This document shows positions 7,870 to 16,047 of a stretch of 64,000 nt of DNA, one piece after another (the first letter of the stretch is position 1; the number at the start of each line of letters is the position of its first letter). This DNA is from Planomicrobium okeanokoites (GTDB lineage Bacteria; Bacillota; Bacilli; Bacillales_A; Planococcaceae): the NCBI RefSeq assembly GCF_003428875.1, contig NZ_QQRS01000002.1, positions 248,001 to 312,000 on the forward strand, given 5' to 3'. Under the pieces are notes generated by a model that saw nothing but the letters and a program-made list of their open reading frames with translations, had not been told where the DNA came from and searched no databases. The translations under genes and the position numbers were made by a program.

Positions 7870-9904
7870 TGTTCTTCACCTCCACCGATGAAAGTGAAAT
7901 AGAAGGTTGTATATAAGGATCTTTTCTTTCGATTTTTAAAGTGCCTTCTAAAAAACCATTCTTATTCGTACCTGTATATGCTATACCACATGCAGTATTG
8001 GTTTCTTTTGTTCTAATCAAAGCAATAGGCAGAGTTCCCTCTTTTTTAGGATTTCGAGTGCCATCTGCGCCCACCGTACCAAAACTAAGAACTTTGACCT
8101 CTTTAATTTTTAATGGAAAATCAGTTCCTACTCCCTTTTCACTTTCCCAGCTATCTCCTTTAATTATCCCGTTTTCAGAAAGTACTACTACTTCAACCAC
8201 AGAATTGAATGATTTAGGTGATTCAAGTTCAAATTCTATATGCATTATGCCATGGTCATCAATATACTGGTTATTTATACTAAAATTACTTTTCGAGAGC
8301 TTTTTACCGCCATTTTTTGGATTTGGTTTAGTTTTTCCAGTAGGCTTTCTGCCAAAGTTTTGAGGAGGCAACAATTTATTCGCAAGCGACTTACTTAGAG
8401 CACTTCTTTTTCCTTTTTGTAATTTTTCTTTATCATCTAAATACTTTTCTCGAATTGCTTTTGAAACATTAGTTTGTATTCTTGAAATTACAGTAATTTT
8501 TTTCTCTGGATTGATTAAATCCTTCCAAGACGTATGATCGGCCTTTTCACTTCCTCTTAAATACCCTTCTAAATTAGTATATTCCTCCATATACTCGCTT
8601 TTGAATTCGCTATTTGAATTTGGTACGAATAAACCGATAATGAATTCATCTTCCGAAGCGTTCGGAATCTCGTTACACCATGCTCCATCAATTTCATAGC
8701 TTACTACCATTCCCGGCTTCCTGGTATATAACAGTATTGGTGGATTTCCACTTTCGGAATTATTTTCAATGTTTATATAGTTATATGGACTGTACCTATT
8801 TTCTGGCGGAAGCATTTTCAAATCGTTTAGATTAAACTTTGAAAATGCTACCTTTCCAGCATTTCCACCAGAAGTAATTTTAAATTCTTTTCTCAAATTT
8901 ATATCACTTATATTATATTTAATATCTAGACGTGAGAGATTTACTTTAGGGATACTCTCACTTACAGCCCCGTTATAAAGGGTTTGAAGGATTTGGAATA
9001 GTGGTTCCATTTCTTCAAAATTAATTGAATTCCCTCCAACCTTAGCATCTAACCAACTTCCATAGGGATAATTTGGATTGTCGATTCTGACACCATACCA
9101 CCTTTGAAAACTCACTTTAAGGTAATCTTCAACTTTAGAATTCCACCATAACTTCTCTTTTGGCAGCAGCTTTTCTTCATTTATAAACGGAATAATAATT
9201 TTGGTACCAGTCTCATCGTCCTTGAAATTAGGAATAGAGAATATATTTAGAATTTCTTCGATTTCATTTGGATCTGTAATAGGAATAGTACTTCCGTCAC
9301 CAGCAGGCTGTCCCCACCACGCTAACCCGCGTTTAGGTTTATTATCTTTTGCTGGAAGTATTGCTTTATCACTTTTTTCATTTTCAACCATGGTAACCGC
9401 GAGACGTTCTTCAAATTCCTCGTCTTCATTTTTTATTCTAGTATAATAAATCACTAATCCGATTCCAAATCTAAAATAAACAGTTTTGCCTAGTCCCCAT
9501 GATCCGCCTGCCCCCTCTTTCTCTTGAGGGGTACCAATATTATAAATTAATTTTTGCAAATTCCCATAGTCATGCCCTTCTACATCTTCTGCATACACTG
9601 GCCCTGTAAGACCAACAGTATTATTATCGGAAATATAAAGAGCTTTAGATTTGGTGTTGCCAAATCTTAATTTAAGTTCATTTTGAATACCTTCTAAGTG
9701 ATTTACTAATACATCACTTGAGAATTCTTTTGTACCAATATCAACTATGACTGATTTTTTATTAGACAATGCTGCATCTAAACTGTTTTGTACAGATTCT
9801 CTTAATAAAAGATCTAAAAGGGGTGTATCATTATTTTGTAGTAATTTTAATAACGAACTTCCTGTTTCAGCCATTCTTTCATACTTGGCCACTTCAATTT
9901 TCAT
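7862..9904 (-). CDS. MORC/MutL-like GHKL ATPase
   Basis: The 680-residue protein begins with a GHKL ATP-binding fold. The N-box ESVQNSLDA supplies the Mg-binding Asn40, Asp93 lies in ISDNNTVG (motif I), and the glycine-rich lid GAGGSWGLGKTVY spans 131-143. The WGLGK form is characteristic of the MORC-type branch predicted in restriction systems by Iyer, Abhiman and Aravind (2008). Residues 350-500 follow a transducer-like region, a Lys-rich linker with NPKNGGKK occupies about 525-540, and the C-terminus is beta-rich. MORC proteins act as ATP-dependent DNA clamps or compaction factors. Here the ATPase is encoded three bases after the Z1 ATPase gene, so the two probably cooperate in locating or remodelling target DNA. 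Confidence 0.85.
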   Translation of the reverse strand: MKIEVAKYERMAETGSSLLKLLQNNDTPLLDLLLRESVQNSLDAALSNKKSVIVDIGTKEFSSDVLVNHLEGIQNELKLRFGNTKSKALYISDNNTVGLTGPVYAEDVEGHDYGNLQKLIYNIGTPQEKEGAGGSWGLGKTVYFRFGIGLVIYYTRIKNEDEEFEERLAVTMVENEKSDKAILPAKDNKPKRGLAWWGQPAGDGSTIPITDPNEIEEILNIFSIPNFKDDETGTKIIIPFINEEKLLPKEKLWWNSKVEDYLKVSFQRWYGVRIDNPNYPYGSWLDAKVGGNSINFEEMEPLFQILQTLYNGAVSESIPKVNLSRLDIKYNISDINLRKEFKITSGGNAGKVAFSKFNLNDLKMLPPENRYSPYNYINIENNSESGNPPILLYTRKPGMVVSYEIDGAWCNEIPNASEDEFIIGLFVPNSNSEFKSEYMEEYTNLEGYLRGSEKADHTSWKDLINPEKKITVISRIQTNVSKAIREKYLDDKEKLQKGKRSALSKSLANKLLPPQNFGRKPTGKTKPNPKNGGKKLSKSNFSINNQYIDDHGIMHIEFELESPKSFNSVVEVVVLSENGIIKGDSWESEKGVGTDFPLKIKEVKVLSFGTVGADGTRNPKKEGTLPIALIRTKETNTACGIAYTGTNKNGFLEGTLKIERKDPYIQPSISLSSVEVKNND

Positions 9905-9906
9905 TT

Positions 9907-12705
9907 TTATTCCTCTCCATCTTCAGTTTCAATCTCAGGTGTATTCTTCAAATGTACTGTTAATTTCTTTGCTAAACTCTTATTTTTCTTGCCAGGAACT
10001 AATATGCTAACTCCAATGATGTCTTCATCAAAATTTAAATCGTATCTTTCTCCTTTATTTCCTGCCGTTTTTCTTGCTTTAGAATCTTTGTCAATTACAT
10101 AGATAATCAGCTGGGCAGTTTTATCTAAGCCTGCTTTCTTTCTGATATTATGGACTGTGAAGTTATCAGCTCTCAAATCTTTTAAATTTGCTCCTGCAGC
10201 CTCTAAATCTTTTATACTCATGTCTTTATACAGGTCTGAAGGATTTCTTAAGACACCAACACTCACTTTTTCATCACCTAAAGAATATTTTCCTTTTCGA
10301 GTACGTTCGACCTTACCAATATTATATGCATCAACTCTAAATCCATTTTGATTTTCATCTACTTTGCCTTTACCAACAAATAGAACATTCCAACCTGTAA
10401 AGCCCTCTTCTTTTTCTACCTTTCTATACCATTCAGAGAAGCCGTCAATTTGATTAAAAACGTGAGAATTTTCAAACTCGAAACCATCCAAAAACATTTC
10501 CTTTATTTTTGTAAATGGCACATCTTTCCACAATAAACCTGCTTTATCAAAAGTTACAACTGGAGTATTTAAGCTTTTTATAAACTCGTTTGTTACTTTA
10601 ATGTTATTGTCAAGTTTTTCTTTATTATTTGTAAAAACAACAGTTTGGCTAGAAACACCAGAAAAATCTAAATTTGTTTCAACAGCGCTTTGCATTCTGT
10701 TTTTAGCCGTAATTCTTAACCAAGAAAGCTCCGGAGAATTTTTAATATGAGGCCCATATTCCTCCGGTCTCATGCCCAACTCTACAAAGGGATGGAAATC
10801 TTCTCTCATTTCGTTTTCTAGAGAAGCCAAAAATCTGAATTTGTTTTGTGTATTTTCAGTCATCCAGATTCTTGGTAAAAGTTCGTATCCTTTCCTATAC
10901 CCGAACCATCTTCCCATCTGCATTAGCGTATCACCTTGCTTAGTGGAACGCCGAAAGAAAGTACTCACTAAACCTTCAATAGTTAGCCCACGCGATAAGG
11001 TACTCCCTCCAATAACTATAAAAGCTGGCGCATAAGATTCGACGTTAGATATGCCGCTTTTAGGATAGGCTAAACGCACATATTGATTCTCATCATTAAT
11101 ACCATTATTAGCACAGTTATCTATACATAAATGAACGCCTTTGTGGTAATTCAAATCACCTTTTTGATCCAATTGAATATGTGACTTTTTCTCTTTCAAC
11201 TCTTTTATAAACTCTACAATTTTTTCAAATGGAGGATAATCTTTTATATTCTCTTTTTTTACTCCATAGTCAGGGTAGGCACCATAAAAATCATTAATAG
11301 TAAATTTACGTGTTTCAGTATAATACAATTGTTCACATTTCTTTATAAAATCGTCTAAAGTTAAGGAATTTAACCATTTATCTATTGCATCAGCTACTTT
11401 TTGATGATGACTTTGCACTTGGCTTGTGTGAATTAACATACTAACTGGTTTTTTATATTCATTAAGTCGTTGAACAGCAGCGGCGCAATAAAACCAAATT
11501 ATAGAGTTTTTCATAGCTAAAGGTACTTCATGACTTAAATCTTTATGAACTTCTTTTAACTGATCTAATTCCAACTTCGGCACTTCTCTTATAATATCTA
11601 GTCCAACGTAATCATCAGTTTCATACAAACCAAAAATCTCTTTTGGTCCAAAGTATTCTTTTGGAGTTCTTAAGATACCTATAAAATCTTTGGGATAAAG
11701 TGATTCTTTTGAAGTTTCATTAAGTACATTCGCATAAGGCGTCGCTGTATAACTTATATAGTTCATTGAACGGGGTTTTATTTCTGAGCCTGCCTTGCCG
11801 TTTACTAATTCAACTATTAAATTATTTATTCTTGCACGCTCTTCAGATTCAATGTCCATTGTATTGATACCAGCTTGGTCTGCTTCATCTTCTATCACAA
11901 GAATTTTCATTTGTTTATACTTATTCTTATCTGCTACTAACCATTTGTTTAGATTTTCGAGCCTAGTTTTATGCTTTAAACAAACAGTTAAATATCTTTC
12001 TCTATCTTTACTATTCAAATGAAGAGATTGAGTATGTTTGGAAATAGGTGCATGTTTTGATGGATTATCTAAAGCTTGCCAACTAAACATCCCGGGGTGA
12101 TTAAGATCGCTTATTAAGCGTTCCTCTGTTTGTTTTCTCAAATTATCAATTAAACCTGAAAGTATGATGAACATATTCCATCCATGGTCGGCAGCCATAG
12201 CCATAAGCCCTGCCATATTAGCGGTCTTTCCAGATTGTACATTTCCTATAACAAGACCTTTAATAGGTCCACTTTCCGTAGTATCAGAGTTTAATTTTCT
12301 CAGCAAATGTATGGTGGATTTTTCAATTTCATTAATAGAATCTTCAGACCATTTTTCGTTTAACAACTTCGTTCTATATAATTGCCATGAAGACTTAGGG
12401 TTAAGAGGAACCTCAGCGTCTGTATCTGCGTTTTTCGAAAGTATAATAGTTCGATCAGAACTCTTTTCTATTTGCACTTGCTGCTCTTCAGCATTTTTTG
12501 CCCAACTCACTCTGTCTAGCCATAACTCTTTAGTTATATCGCTCGAAAAAAAACCCGTCATCTTTTGCATATCTATAAAGTTGTTCAAATCCTCCATCTT
12601 GCTTCCGCCACCATACTTAATCTGATCCCATGTTCTATCATTTTTCCTCATATTATTAATCATATTCACAATATAATCGTATTTAGGTTGAGAATAATTG
12701 CCCAC
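9907..12705 (-). CDS. Z1-domain superfamily II helicase-like ATPase
   Basis: The 932-residue protein has Walker A GNVQSGKT at 154-161, Walker B IEDEADQ with Asp273-Glu274-Ala-Asp276, motif III-like SYTATPYAN at 318-326, and the Z1-type block GGSTLSRGLT at 566-575 followed by GDTLMQMGRWFGYR at 591-604, which carries the arginine finger and motif VI. This is the Z1 domain of MORC/Z1 restriction islands. It is the first gene of the operon. I read the start as GTG 12705 with a GGGG site seven bases upstream. The probable role is ATP-driven translocation or remodelling of DNA together with the GHKL ATPase. The C-terminal 300 residues have no domain I can name. Confidence 0.88.
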   Translation of the reverse strand: MGNYSQPKYDYIVNMINNMRKNDRTWDQIKYGGGSKMEDLNNFIDMQKMTGFFSSDITKELWLDRVSWAKNAEEQQVQIEKSSDRTIILSKNADTDAEVPLNPKSSWQLYRTKLLNEKWSEDSINEIEKSTIHLLRKLNSDTTESGPIKGLVIGNVQSGKTANMAGLMAMAADHGWNMFIILSGLIDNLRKQTEERLISDLNHPGMFSWQALDNPSKHAPISKHTQSLHLNSKDRERYLTVCLKHKTRLENLNKWLVADKNKYKQMKILVIEDEADQAGINTMDIESEERARINNLIVELVNGKAGSEIKPRSMNYISYTATPYANVLNETSKESLYPKDFIGILRTPKEYFGPKEIFGLYETDDYVGLDIIREVPKLELDQLKEVHKDLSHEVPLAMKNSIIWFYCAAAVQRLNEYKKPVSMLIHTSQVQSHHQKVADAIDKWLNSLTLDDFIKKCEQLYYTETRKFTINDFYGAYPDYGVKKENIKDYPPFEKIVEFIKELKEKKSHIQLDQKGDLNYHKGVHLCIDNCANNGINDENQYVRLAYPKSGISNVESYAPAFIVIGGSTLSRGLTIEGLVSTFFRRSTKQGDTLMQMGRWFGYRKGYELLPRIWMTENTQNKFRFLASLENEMREDFHPFVELGMRPEEYGPHIKNSPELSWLRITAKNRMQSAVETNLDFSGVSSQTVVFTNNKEKLDNNIKVTNEFIKSLNTPVVTFDKAGLLWKDVPFTKIKEMFLDGFEFENSHVFNQIDGFSEWYRKVEKEEGFTGWNVLFVGKGKVDENQNGFRVDAYNIGKVERTRKGKYSLGDEKVSVGVLRNPSDLYKDMSIKDLEAAGANLKDLRADNFTVHNIRKKAGLDKTAQLIIYVIDKDSKARKTAGNKGERYDLNFDEDIIGVSILVPGKKNKSLAKKLTVHLKNTPEIETEDGEE

Positions 12706-12749
12706 AGTAAAACCCCTTTTGTAATTTTTTATTTAATAATATTTATTCT

Positions 12750-12790
12750 ATAATAATTATAACGCATTCAACTGAATTTGAAATAATTCC
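12750..12790. promoter_or_regulatory. Divergent promoter region between the Z1 operon and vsr
   Basis: The 126 bases between the two divergent starts are very AT-rich. A consensus TATAAT for the minus-strand operon lies at 12761-12756, about 50 bases before the Z1 start. Just beyond it an inverted repeat ATTCA-AC-TGAAT (12766-12777) stands where a repressor could affect both directions. For vsr only weak -10/-35 candidates are visible. The hexamer and dyad are seen; control is inferred. Confidence 0.4.
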
Positions 12791-12831
12791 CTTTATATTT
12801 ATTGAAATTCTCTTAATTAGGAGGAGATTTA

Positions 12832-13248
12832 ATGAAAGAAAGAATTACCGTTCAACAACGTTCAGCTAACATGAAGGCCATTCGATCAGTCTCTAAATTA
12901 GAAGATAAAATTTCTAAAGCTTTATGGAAAAGAGGAATCCGTCTTCGAAGAAATGTAAAATCGCTATTTGGCAAACCCGATTTTGCTATTAAAAGATACC
13001 GAATAGTAATATTTATTGATTCTTGTTTTTGGCATGTTTGCCCATTACACGGTAATCGTCCTAAAAATAATCAAGAATTTTGGGAAAAGAAATTAAATAG
13101 AAATATAGAAAGAGATAAAGAGGTTACCACATATTACTTAAAAGAAAATTGGAACATACTAAGAATTTGGGAACACGATTTTAAAGAAGATTTTGATGGC
13201 AGCGTATCTCAAATAGAAGATTTTATAGTTCGCAATAAAGATAAGTAG
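12832..13248 (+). CDS. vsr: Vsr-type DNA mismatch/patch-repair endonuclease
   Basis: The 138-residue protein matches very-short-patch repair endonucleases. It has an N-terminal helix with QQRSANMKAIRS, catalytic Asp50 in FGKPDFA, and FIDSCFWHVCPLH at 61-73 carrying Cys65, Cys70, His68 and His73 for catalysis and zinc binding. The final IWEHD holds His115 where E. coli Vsr has a Cys ligand, a common variant. Vsr nicks beside the T of T:G mismatches that arise when 5-methylcytosine deaminates, so it offsets the mutagenic cost of the three C5-methyltransferases nearby. In MORC/Z1 islands Vsr-like nucleases may instead act as effectors. It is divergent from the operon, with a strong AGGAGGAG site before the ATG. 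Confidence 0.92.
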   Translation: MKERITVQQRSANMKAIRSVSKLEDKISKALWKRGIRLRRNVKSLFGKPDFAIKRYRIVIFIDSCFWHVCPLHGNRPKNNQEFWEKKLNRNIERDKEVTTYYLKENWNILRIWEHDFKEDFDGSVSQIEDFIVRNKDK

Positions 13249-13476
13249 TATAGGAAGCAATAAATCTCAATATAAATACTCATTTTTTTACAATAAACAA
13301 AAATTTAAATTGCCCTAATTAGAAGTAAAATAACAATTATAAGAACTTTTCAAACAAGATTTTATTACTACCTATGATTTGCTTTTCATTACGTTCTAAT
13401 TCTCATTTCACGTCTGACTTTTTTATCTTGTTTTGTCTCGACTTAGTTTTGTGTCTATAGCGTAACCCAACAAACC
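13249..13476. other. AT-rich non-coding stretch at the right edge of the defence island
   Basis: The 228 bases after vsr contain no convincing frame or promoter. Base composition is still that of the island, and it rises sharply from about 13,450 onwards. The boundary of the foreign segment is therefore probably here. No direct repeats, integrase or tRNA remnant that would show how it was inserted are visible. Confidence 0.4.
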
Positions 13477-13515
13477 AAAAAGACTGCCAGCTCCTAAAAG
13501 CCGGCAGTCTTTTTT
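13477..13515 (+). terminator. Rho-independent terminator after vsr
   Basis: A GACTGCC/GGCAGTC stem, extended by four A-T pairs at its base, encloses a loop of about 14 bases and is followed by six T residues on the plus strand. The A-rich left flank would also give a U-tract on the minus strand, so it may also work for minus-strand transcripts from lipoteichoic acid synthase. Confidence 0.75.
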
Positions 13516-13539
13516 GCTTCCTATGCACACAGATGCAGA

Positions 13540-13770
13540 GAAATTTCTAGAGATATGAAGCAAAACAGCGAAGACGCCCAGGGGAGTAGTAACGGAGTTG
13601 GTAAGCCAACTCCGTTACGAGCGAAGTGCTGAGATCCACTCGGACGAAGTGGAACGAGTCGGAGTTAGCTAAGAGTTGGCCGTAGCTTGCAAGGCCGGCT
13701 CTTTGCGACGAAGCTAGCGTAGCGATGCAGGAGCACGGGTTTTTGCAAGCCCCCAGGCAAGCGAAGCTGT
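13540..13770. other. Structured non-coding element with stacked hairpins
   Basis: About 230 bases without a frame hold several inverted repeats in series. A perfect 13-bp stem with a TAAG loop lies at 13589-13618. CCACT/AGTGG lies at 13636-13652. A 10-bp stem with two G-T pairs, AGAGTTGGCC facing GGCCGGCTCT, lies at 13672-13702. A GGG/CCC hairpin with a T-rich loop follows at about 13736-13755. The motif CGAAG recurs five times across the element. It is GC-rich compared with the island to the left. It could be a structured RNA, a REP-like intergenic repeat or a decayed mobile element, and I cannot assign it to a known class. Confidence 0.5.
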
Positions 13771-13818
13771 TTGCGGAATATCGGTTAGTATTCTACACTA
13801 CTTCCCCCTCTATAATCC

Positions 13819-15678
13819 TCACTCTTCCCCAACCATATACCTCAACAAATCCCCAAAAATGATTTTATCCGACAGCTTCAATTCTTCTCTCACTGTTTCC
13901 AGATAAGGTTCACAGGACTGCTCATCCATGGCCGCTCCGTTTTCTTTTGCGTAACAGACGTTATCTTTGTAGATATACTCGTCCGAGATGAAGCTGCCGT
14001 CCCGGAAAATGACGGGGTGGTCGCTGTCCCGGGTGAACAGGTTATGGCCGAAGGAATAGCGGTTTTCGGTCTTAATGCCCATCAGATGGAGCAGCGTCGG
14101 GCGGATATCGATTTCGCCGCCTTGTGTTGAGATGGTTTCGCCTTGCTGACCGGGAATGTGGATGATCAGCGGCACTTGTTTATGCTGCATCTGCGTGGTG
14201 ATGGTGGCTTCCTCGCCGAGCAGCTGATTGAGTCCGGCTTCGTATTTTTCGGAAATGCCGTAATGGTCGCCGACGAGGACGAATACGGTGTCTTCGTACA
14301 GGCCTTCTTCTTTTAATTGCTCAAAAAAGGTCTCAAGCGATTTGTCCAGGTAACGGACCGTGGTGACGTAGCGGTTCACGACGTCTTCATCCGTTGCCGC
14401 GGGGTCGATGAGCATGTCTTCTTCCTCCAGCAGGAACGGGAAATGGTTCGTCAAGGTGAGGAATTTGGCGTAATACGGCTCCGGCAGATTCTTCATATAG
14501 GTCGCGGACTGTTTGAAGAACGGAATGTCCTTCAAGCCGTAATTGACCGAATTCCCTTCGGTTACGTCGTAATCTTCTTTCGAGAAATAACGGTCATAGC
14601 CGAGGCTGTCGTACATGACATTGCGGTTCCAGAACGTATCCACATTGCCGTGGAACGTGGCCGCGTAATAATCCTCTTGTTCTTTCAGGATATGCGGCAG
14701 GCTGTAGAAGGTGTTTTCCGGCCTTCTGACAAACACCGACCCGCTCGCCAGCGGATACAGGCTCGTGTCGATCATGAATTCCGCATCGGACGTTTTCCCC
14801 TGTGCCGTCTGGTCGTAGACTTGATCGAAATAAAAGCTGTCTCCAATCAAATCGTTCAGGAACGGCGTCACTTCTTCCCCGTTCACTTTTTGATTGATGA
14901 CGAAATCCTGGGTGGATTCGAGGCTGATCAGCACAATGTTTTTGCCTTCCGCCATTCCGTACAGATCGGTGCGTCCGGGTTCTTTCTGCTGCAGGGATTC
15001 GATGGAAGCCACAGCTTCAGCTTCGGTCATCGTCAACCGCTGCAAAGGCGCTGAGATCCCGACCGCCAGATCGTAGACATGGTAATTCAGCGGCCCCAGC
15101 GACTTGACCACTTGTTCGCGGTCATAGGATTCCGAAAAGAGATGGACGGATTTCACCAGCCCCAGGCCGATGGTCAACACGAGGAAAGCCGCGCCGACTG
15201 CGACATACTTCTTCCTCGTCTCTTTGTGGATCGTCAGCTCGAACCGCTGTTTCATCAGAAACCAGCCAAGCACAAACAGATCCACGAACAGCAGGATATC
15301 CCAAAAGCTCATCAATTCGACCGTGCTGGCGCTTAAGCCGCCGACGTTATCGAATTGGAACAGGATGGGTGCCGTCACGAAGTCATTATAGAACCGGTAA
15401 TAAAGAAGGTCGCCATAAAGAACACCGGTCCCGACCACTGACAGCGCGAACAGGATCGCCGGCTTCACTTTGCCGCCAAAATAGAAACTGATGCCCATCA
15501 CTAAAAGCAGTGCACCGATTGAACTGGTCAAAATCAGTGCAACGTCAAAAAGGGACTGGACACTGAGGTTGAAGCCGATAAAACTGACGATGACCGTCTT
15601 CAGCCAAAGGATGCCGGCGATCAGTAACGTAAGCTGGATGCCTGTTAAATTTTTAAATCGATTGTGCAGCATTTTCAT
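13819..15678 (-). CDS. ltaS: Lipoteichoic acid synthase family protein
   Basis: The 619-residue protein has four to five membrane segments in residues 12-175 and then a large extracellular sulfatase-fold domain. Active-site residues follow the LtaS pattern: Glu254 in SLEST, nucleophile Thr296 in QGKTSD, and Asp471-His472 in VGDHYG, close to S. aureus LtaS Glu255, Thr300, Asp475 and His476. LtaS polymerises glycerol phosphate from phosphatidylglycerol onto the glycolipid anchor at the outer membrane face. Bacilli often carry several paralogues (LtaS, YfnI, YqgS, YvgJ), and I cannot tell which this is. It is monocistronic. Its codon use is much more GC-rich than the island, marking the return to core genome. 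Confidence 0.92.
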   Translation of the reverse strand: MKMLHNRFKNLTGIQLTLLIAGILWLKTVIVSFIGFNLSVQSLFDVALILTSSIGALLLVMGISFYFGGKVKPAILFALSVVGTGVLYGDLLYYRFYNDFVTAPILFQFDNVGGLSASTVELMSFWDILLFVDLFVLGWFLMKQRFELTIHKETRKKYVAVGAAFLVLTIGLGLVKSVHLFSESYDREQVVKSLGPLNYHVYDLAVGISAPLQRLTMTEAEAVASIESLQQKEPGRTDLYGMAEGKNIVLISLESTQDFVINQKVNGEEVTPFLNDLIGDSFYFDQVYDQTAQGKTSDAEFMIDTSLYPLASGSVFVRRPENTFYSLPHILKEQEDYYAATFHGNVDTFWNRNVMYDSLGYDRYFSKEDYDVTEGNSVNYGLKDIPFFKQSATYMKNLPEPYYAKFLTLTNHFPFLLEEEDMLIDPAATDEDVVNRYVTTVRYLDKSLETFFEQLKEEGLYEDTVFVLVGDHYGISEKYEAGLNQLLGEEATITTQMQHKQVPLIIHIPGQQGETISTQGGEIDIRPTLLHLMGIKTENRYSFGHNLFTRDSDHPVIFRDGSFISDEYIYKDNVCYAKENGAAMDEQSCEPYLETVREELKLSDKIIFGDLLRYMVGEE

Positions 15679-16047
15679 ATCAAATCAGCTCAACTTCGCT
15701 TTGTGATTTTTTGCCGCCCGGGAAATACAGCAGCTCGCTATGTATGTATTCGTTCTGAAAAGAATCCATGTTATTTCTGCTCTATTTATTTTCCCTGTTT
15801 CGCACCAAATGAAACGGCAGCTGAATCATTTTGCAGAAACGGGAAACCTACTCTAATGATAAACGTTTCGGGCACCGAAAAGTTTCCTGACCGCTATTTT
15901 TATTCGAATACATTATGAAACTAAATATTTCCAGACAAATTTTTATTATAACCTAGTATTTGCCTTTGATTCCGTGCTATATTTTGAGTTGGAACCGGCA
16001 ATACAGCGCTAAGAGATCCATCAATATACATAAGAAGGAGTACGGCA
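15679..16047. other. 369-bp divergent intergenic region between ltaS and the nuclease lipoprotein
   Basis: No gene is supported here. It holds the upstream signals of both neighbours: the ECF-like promoter candidate for ltaS at 15862-15887 and, next to the nuclease gene, an AGAAGGAG ribosome binding site at about 16031-16038. A TATATT hexamer at about 15979 is a possible -10 for the nuclease gene. Confidence 0.4.
15862..15887 (-). promoter_or_regulatory. ECF sigma-factor-like promoter upstream of ltaS
   Basis: On the minus strand GGAAAC (15887-15882) is followed after exactly 16 bases by CGTT (15865-15862). This is near the TGAAAC-N16-CGTC pattern used by SigM and related cell-envelope stress sigma factors. 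In B. subtilis the LtaS paralogue YfnI belongs to the SigM regulon, so such a promoter would fit. The leader to the start codon would be long, about 184 bases. The match is seen; use of it is inferred. Confidence 0.4.

Noticed and set aside
12164-12625. 153-codon plus-strand frame
   Set aside because: It is opposite the Walker region of the Z1 ATPase and has no start signal.
12832-13248. Loss of a zinc-ligand Cys in the Vsr-like protein as a sign of inactivation
   Set aside because: The replacement by His (IWEHD) is a common variant in Vsr-like proteins and can still bind zinc.
13589-13618. 13-bp perfect hairpin as a possible CRISPR repeat or integron attachment site
   Set aside because: It occurs only once, there are no regularly spaced copies or spacers, and no cas or integrase gene is near.
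14317-15054. 245-codon open frame on the plus strand
   Set aside because: It is antisense to the catalytic domain of ltaS, has low-complexity composition typical of a shadow frame and no ribosome binding site.
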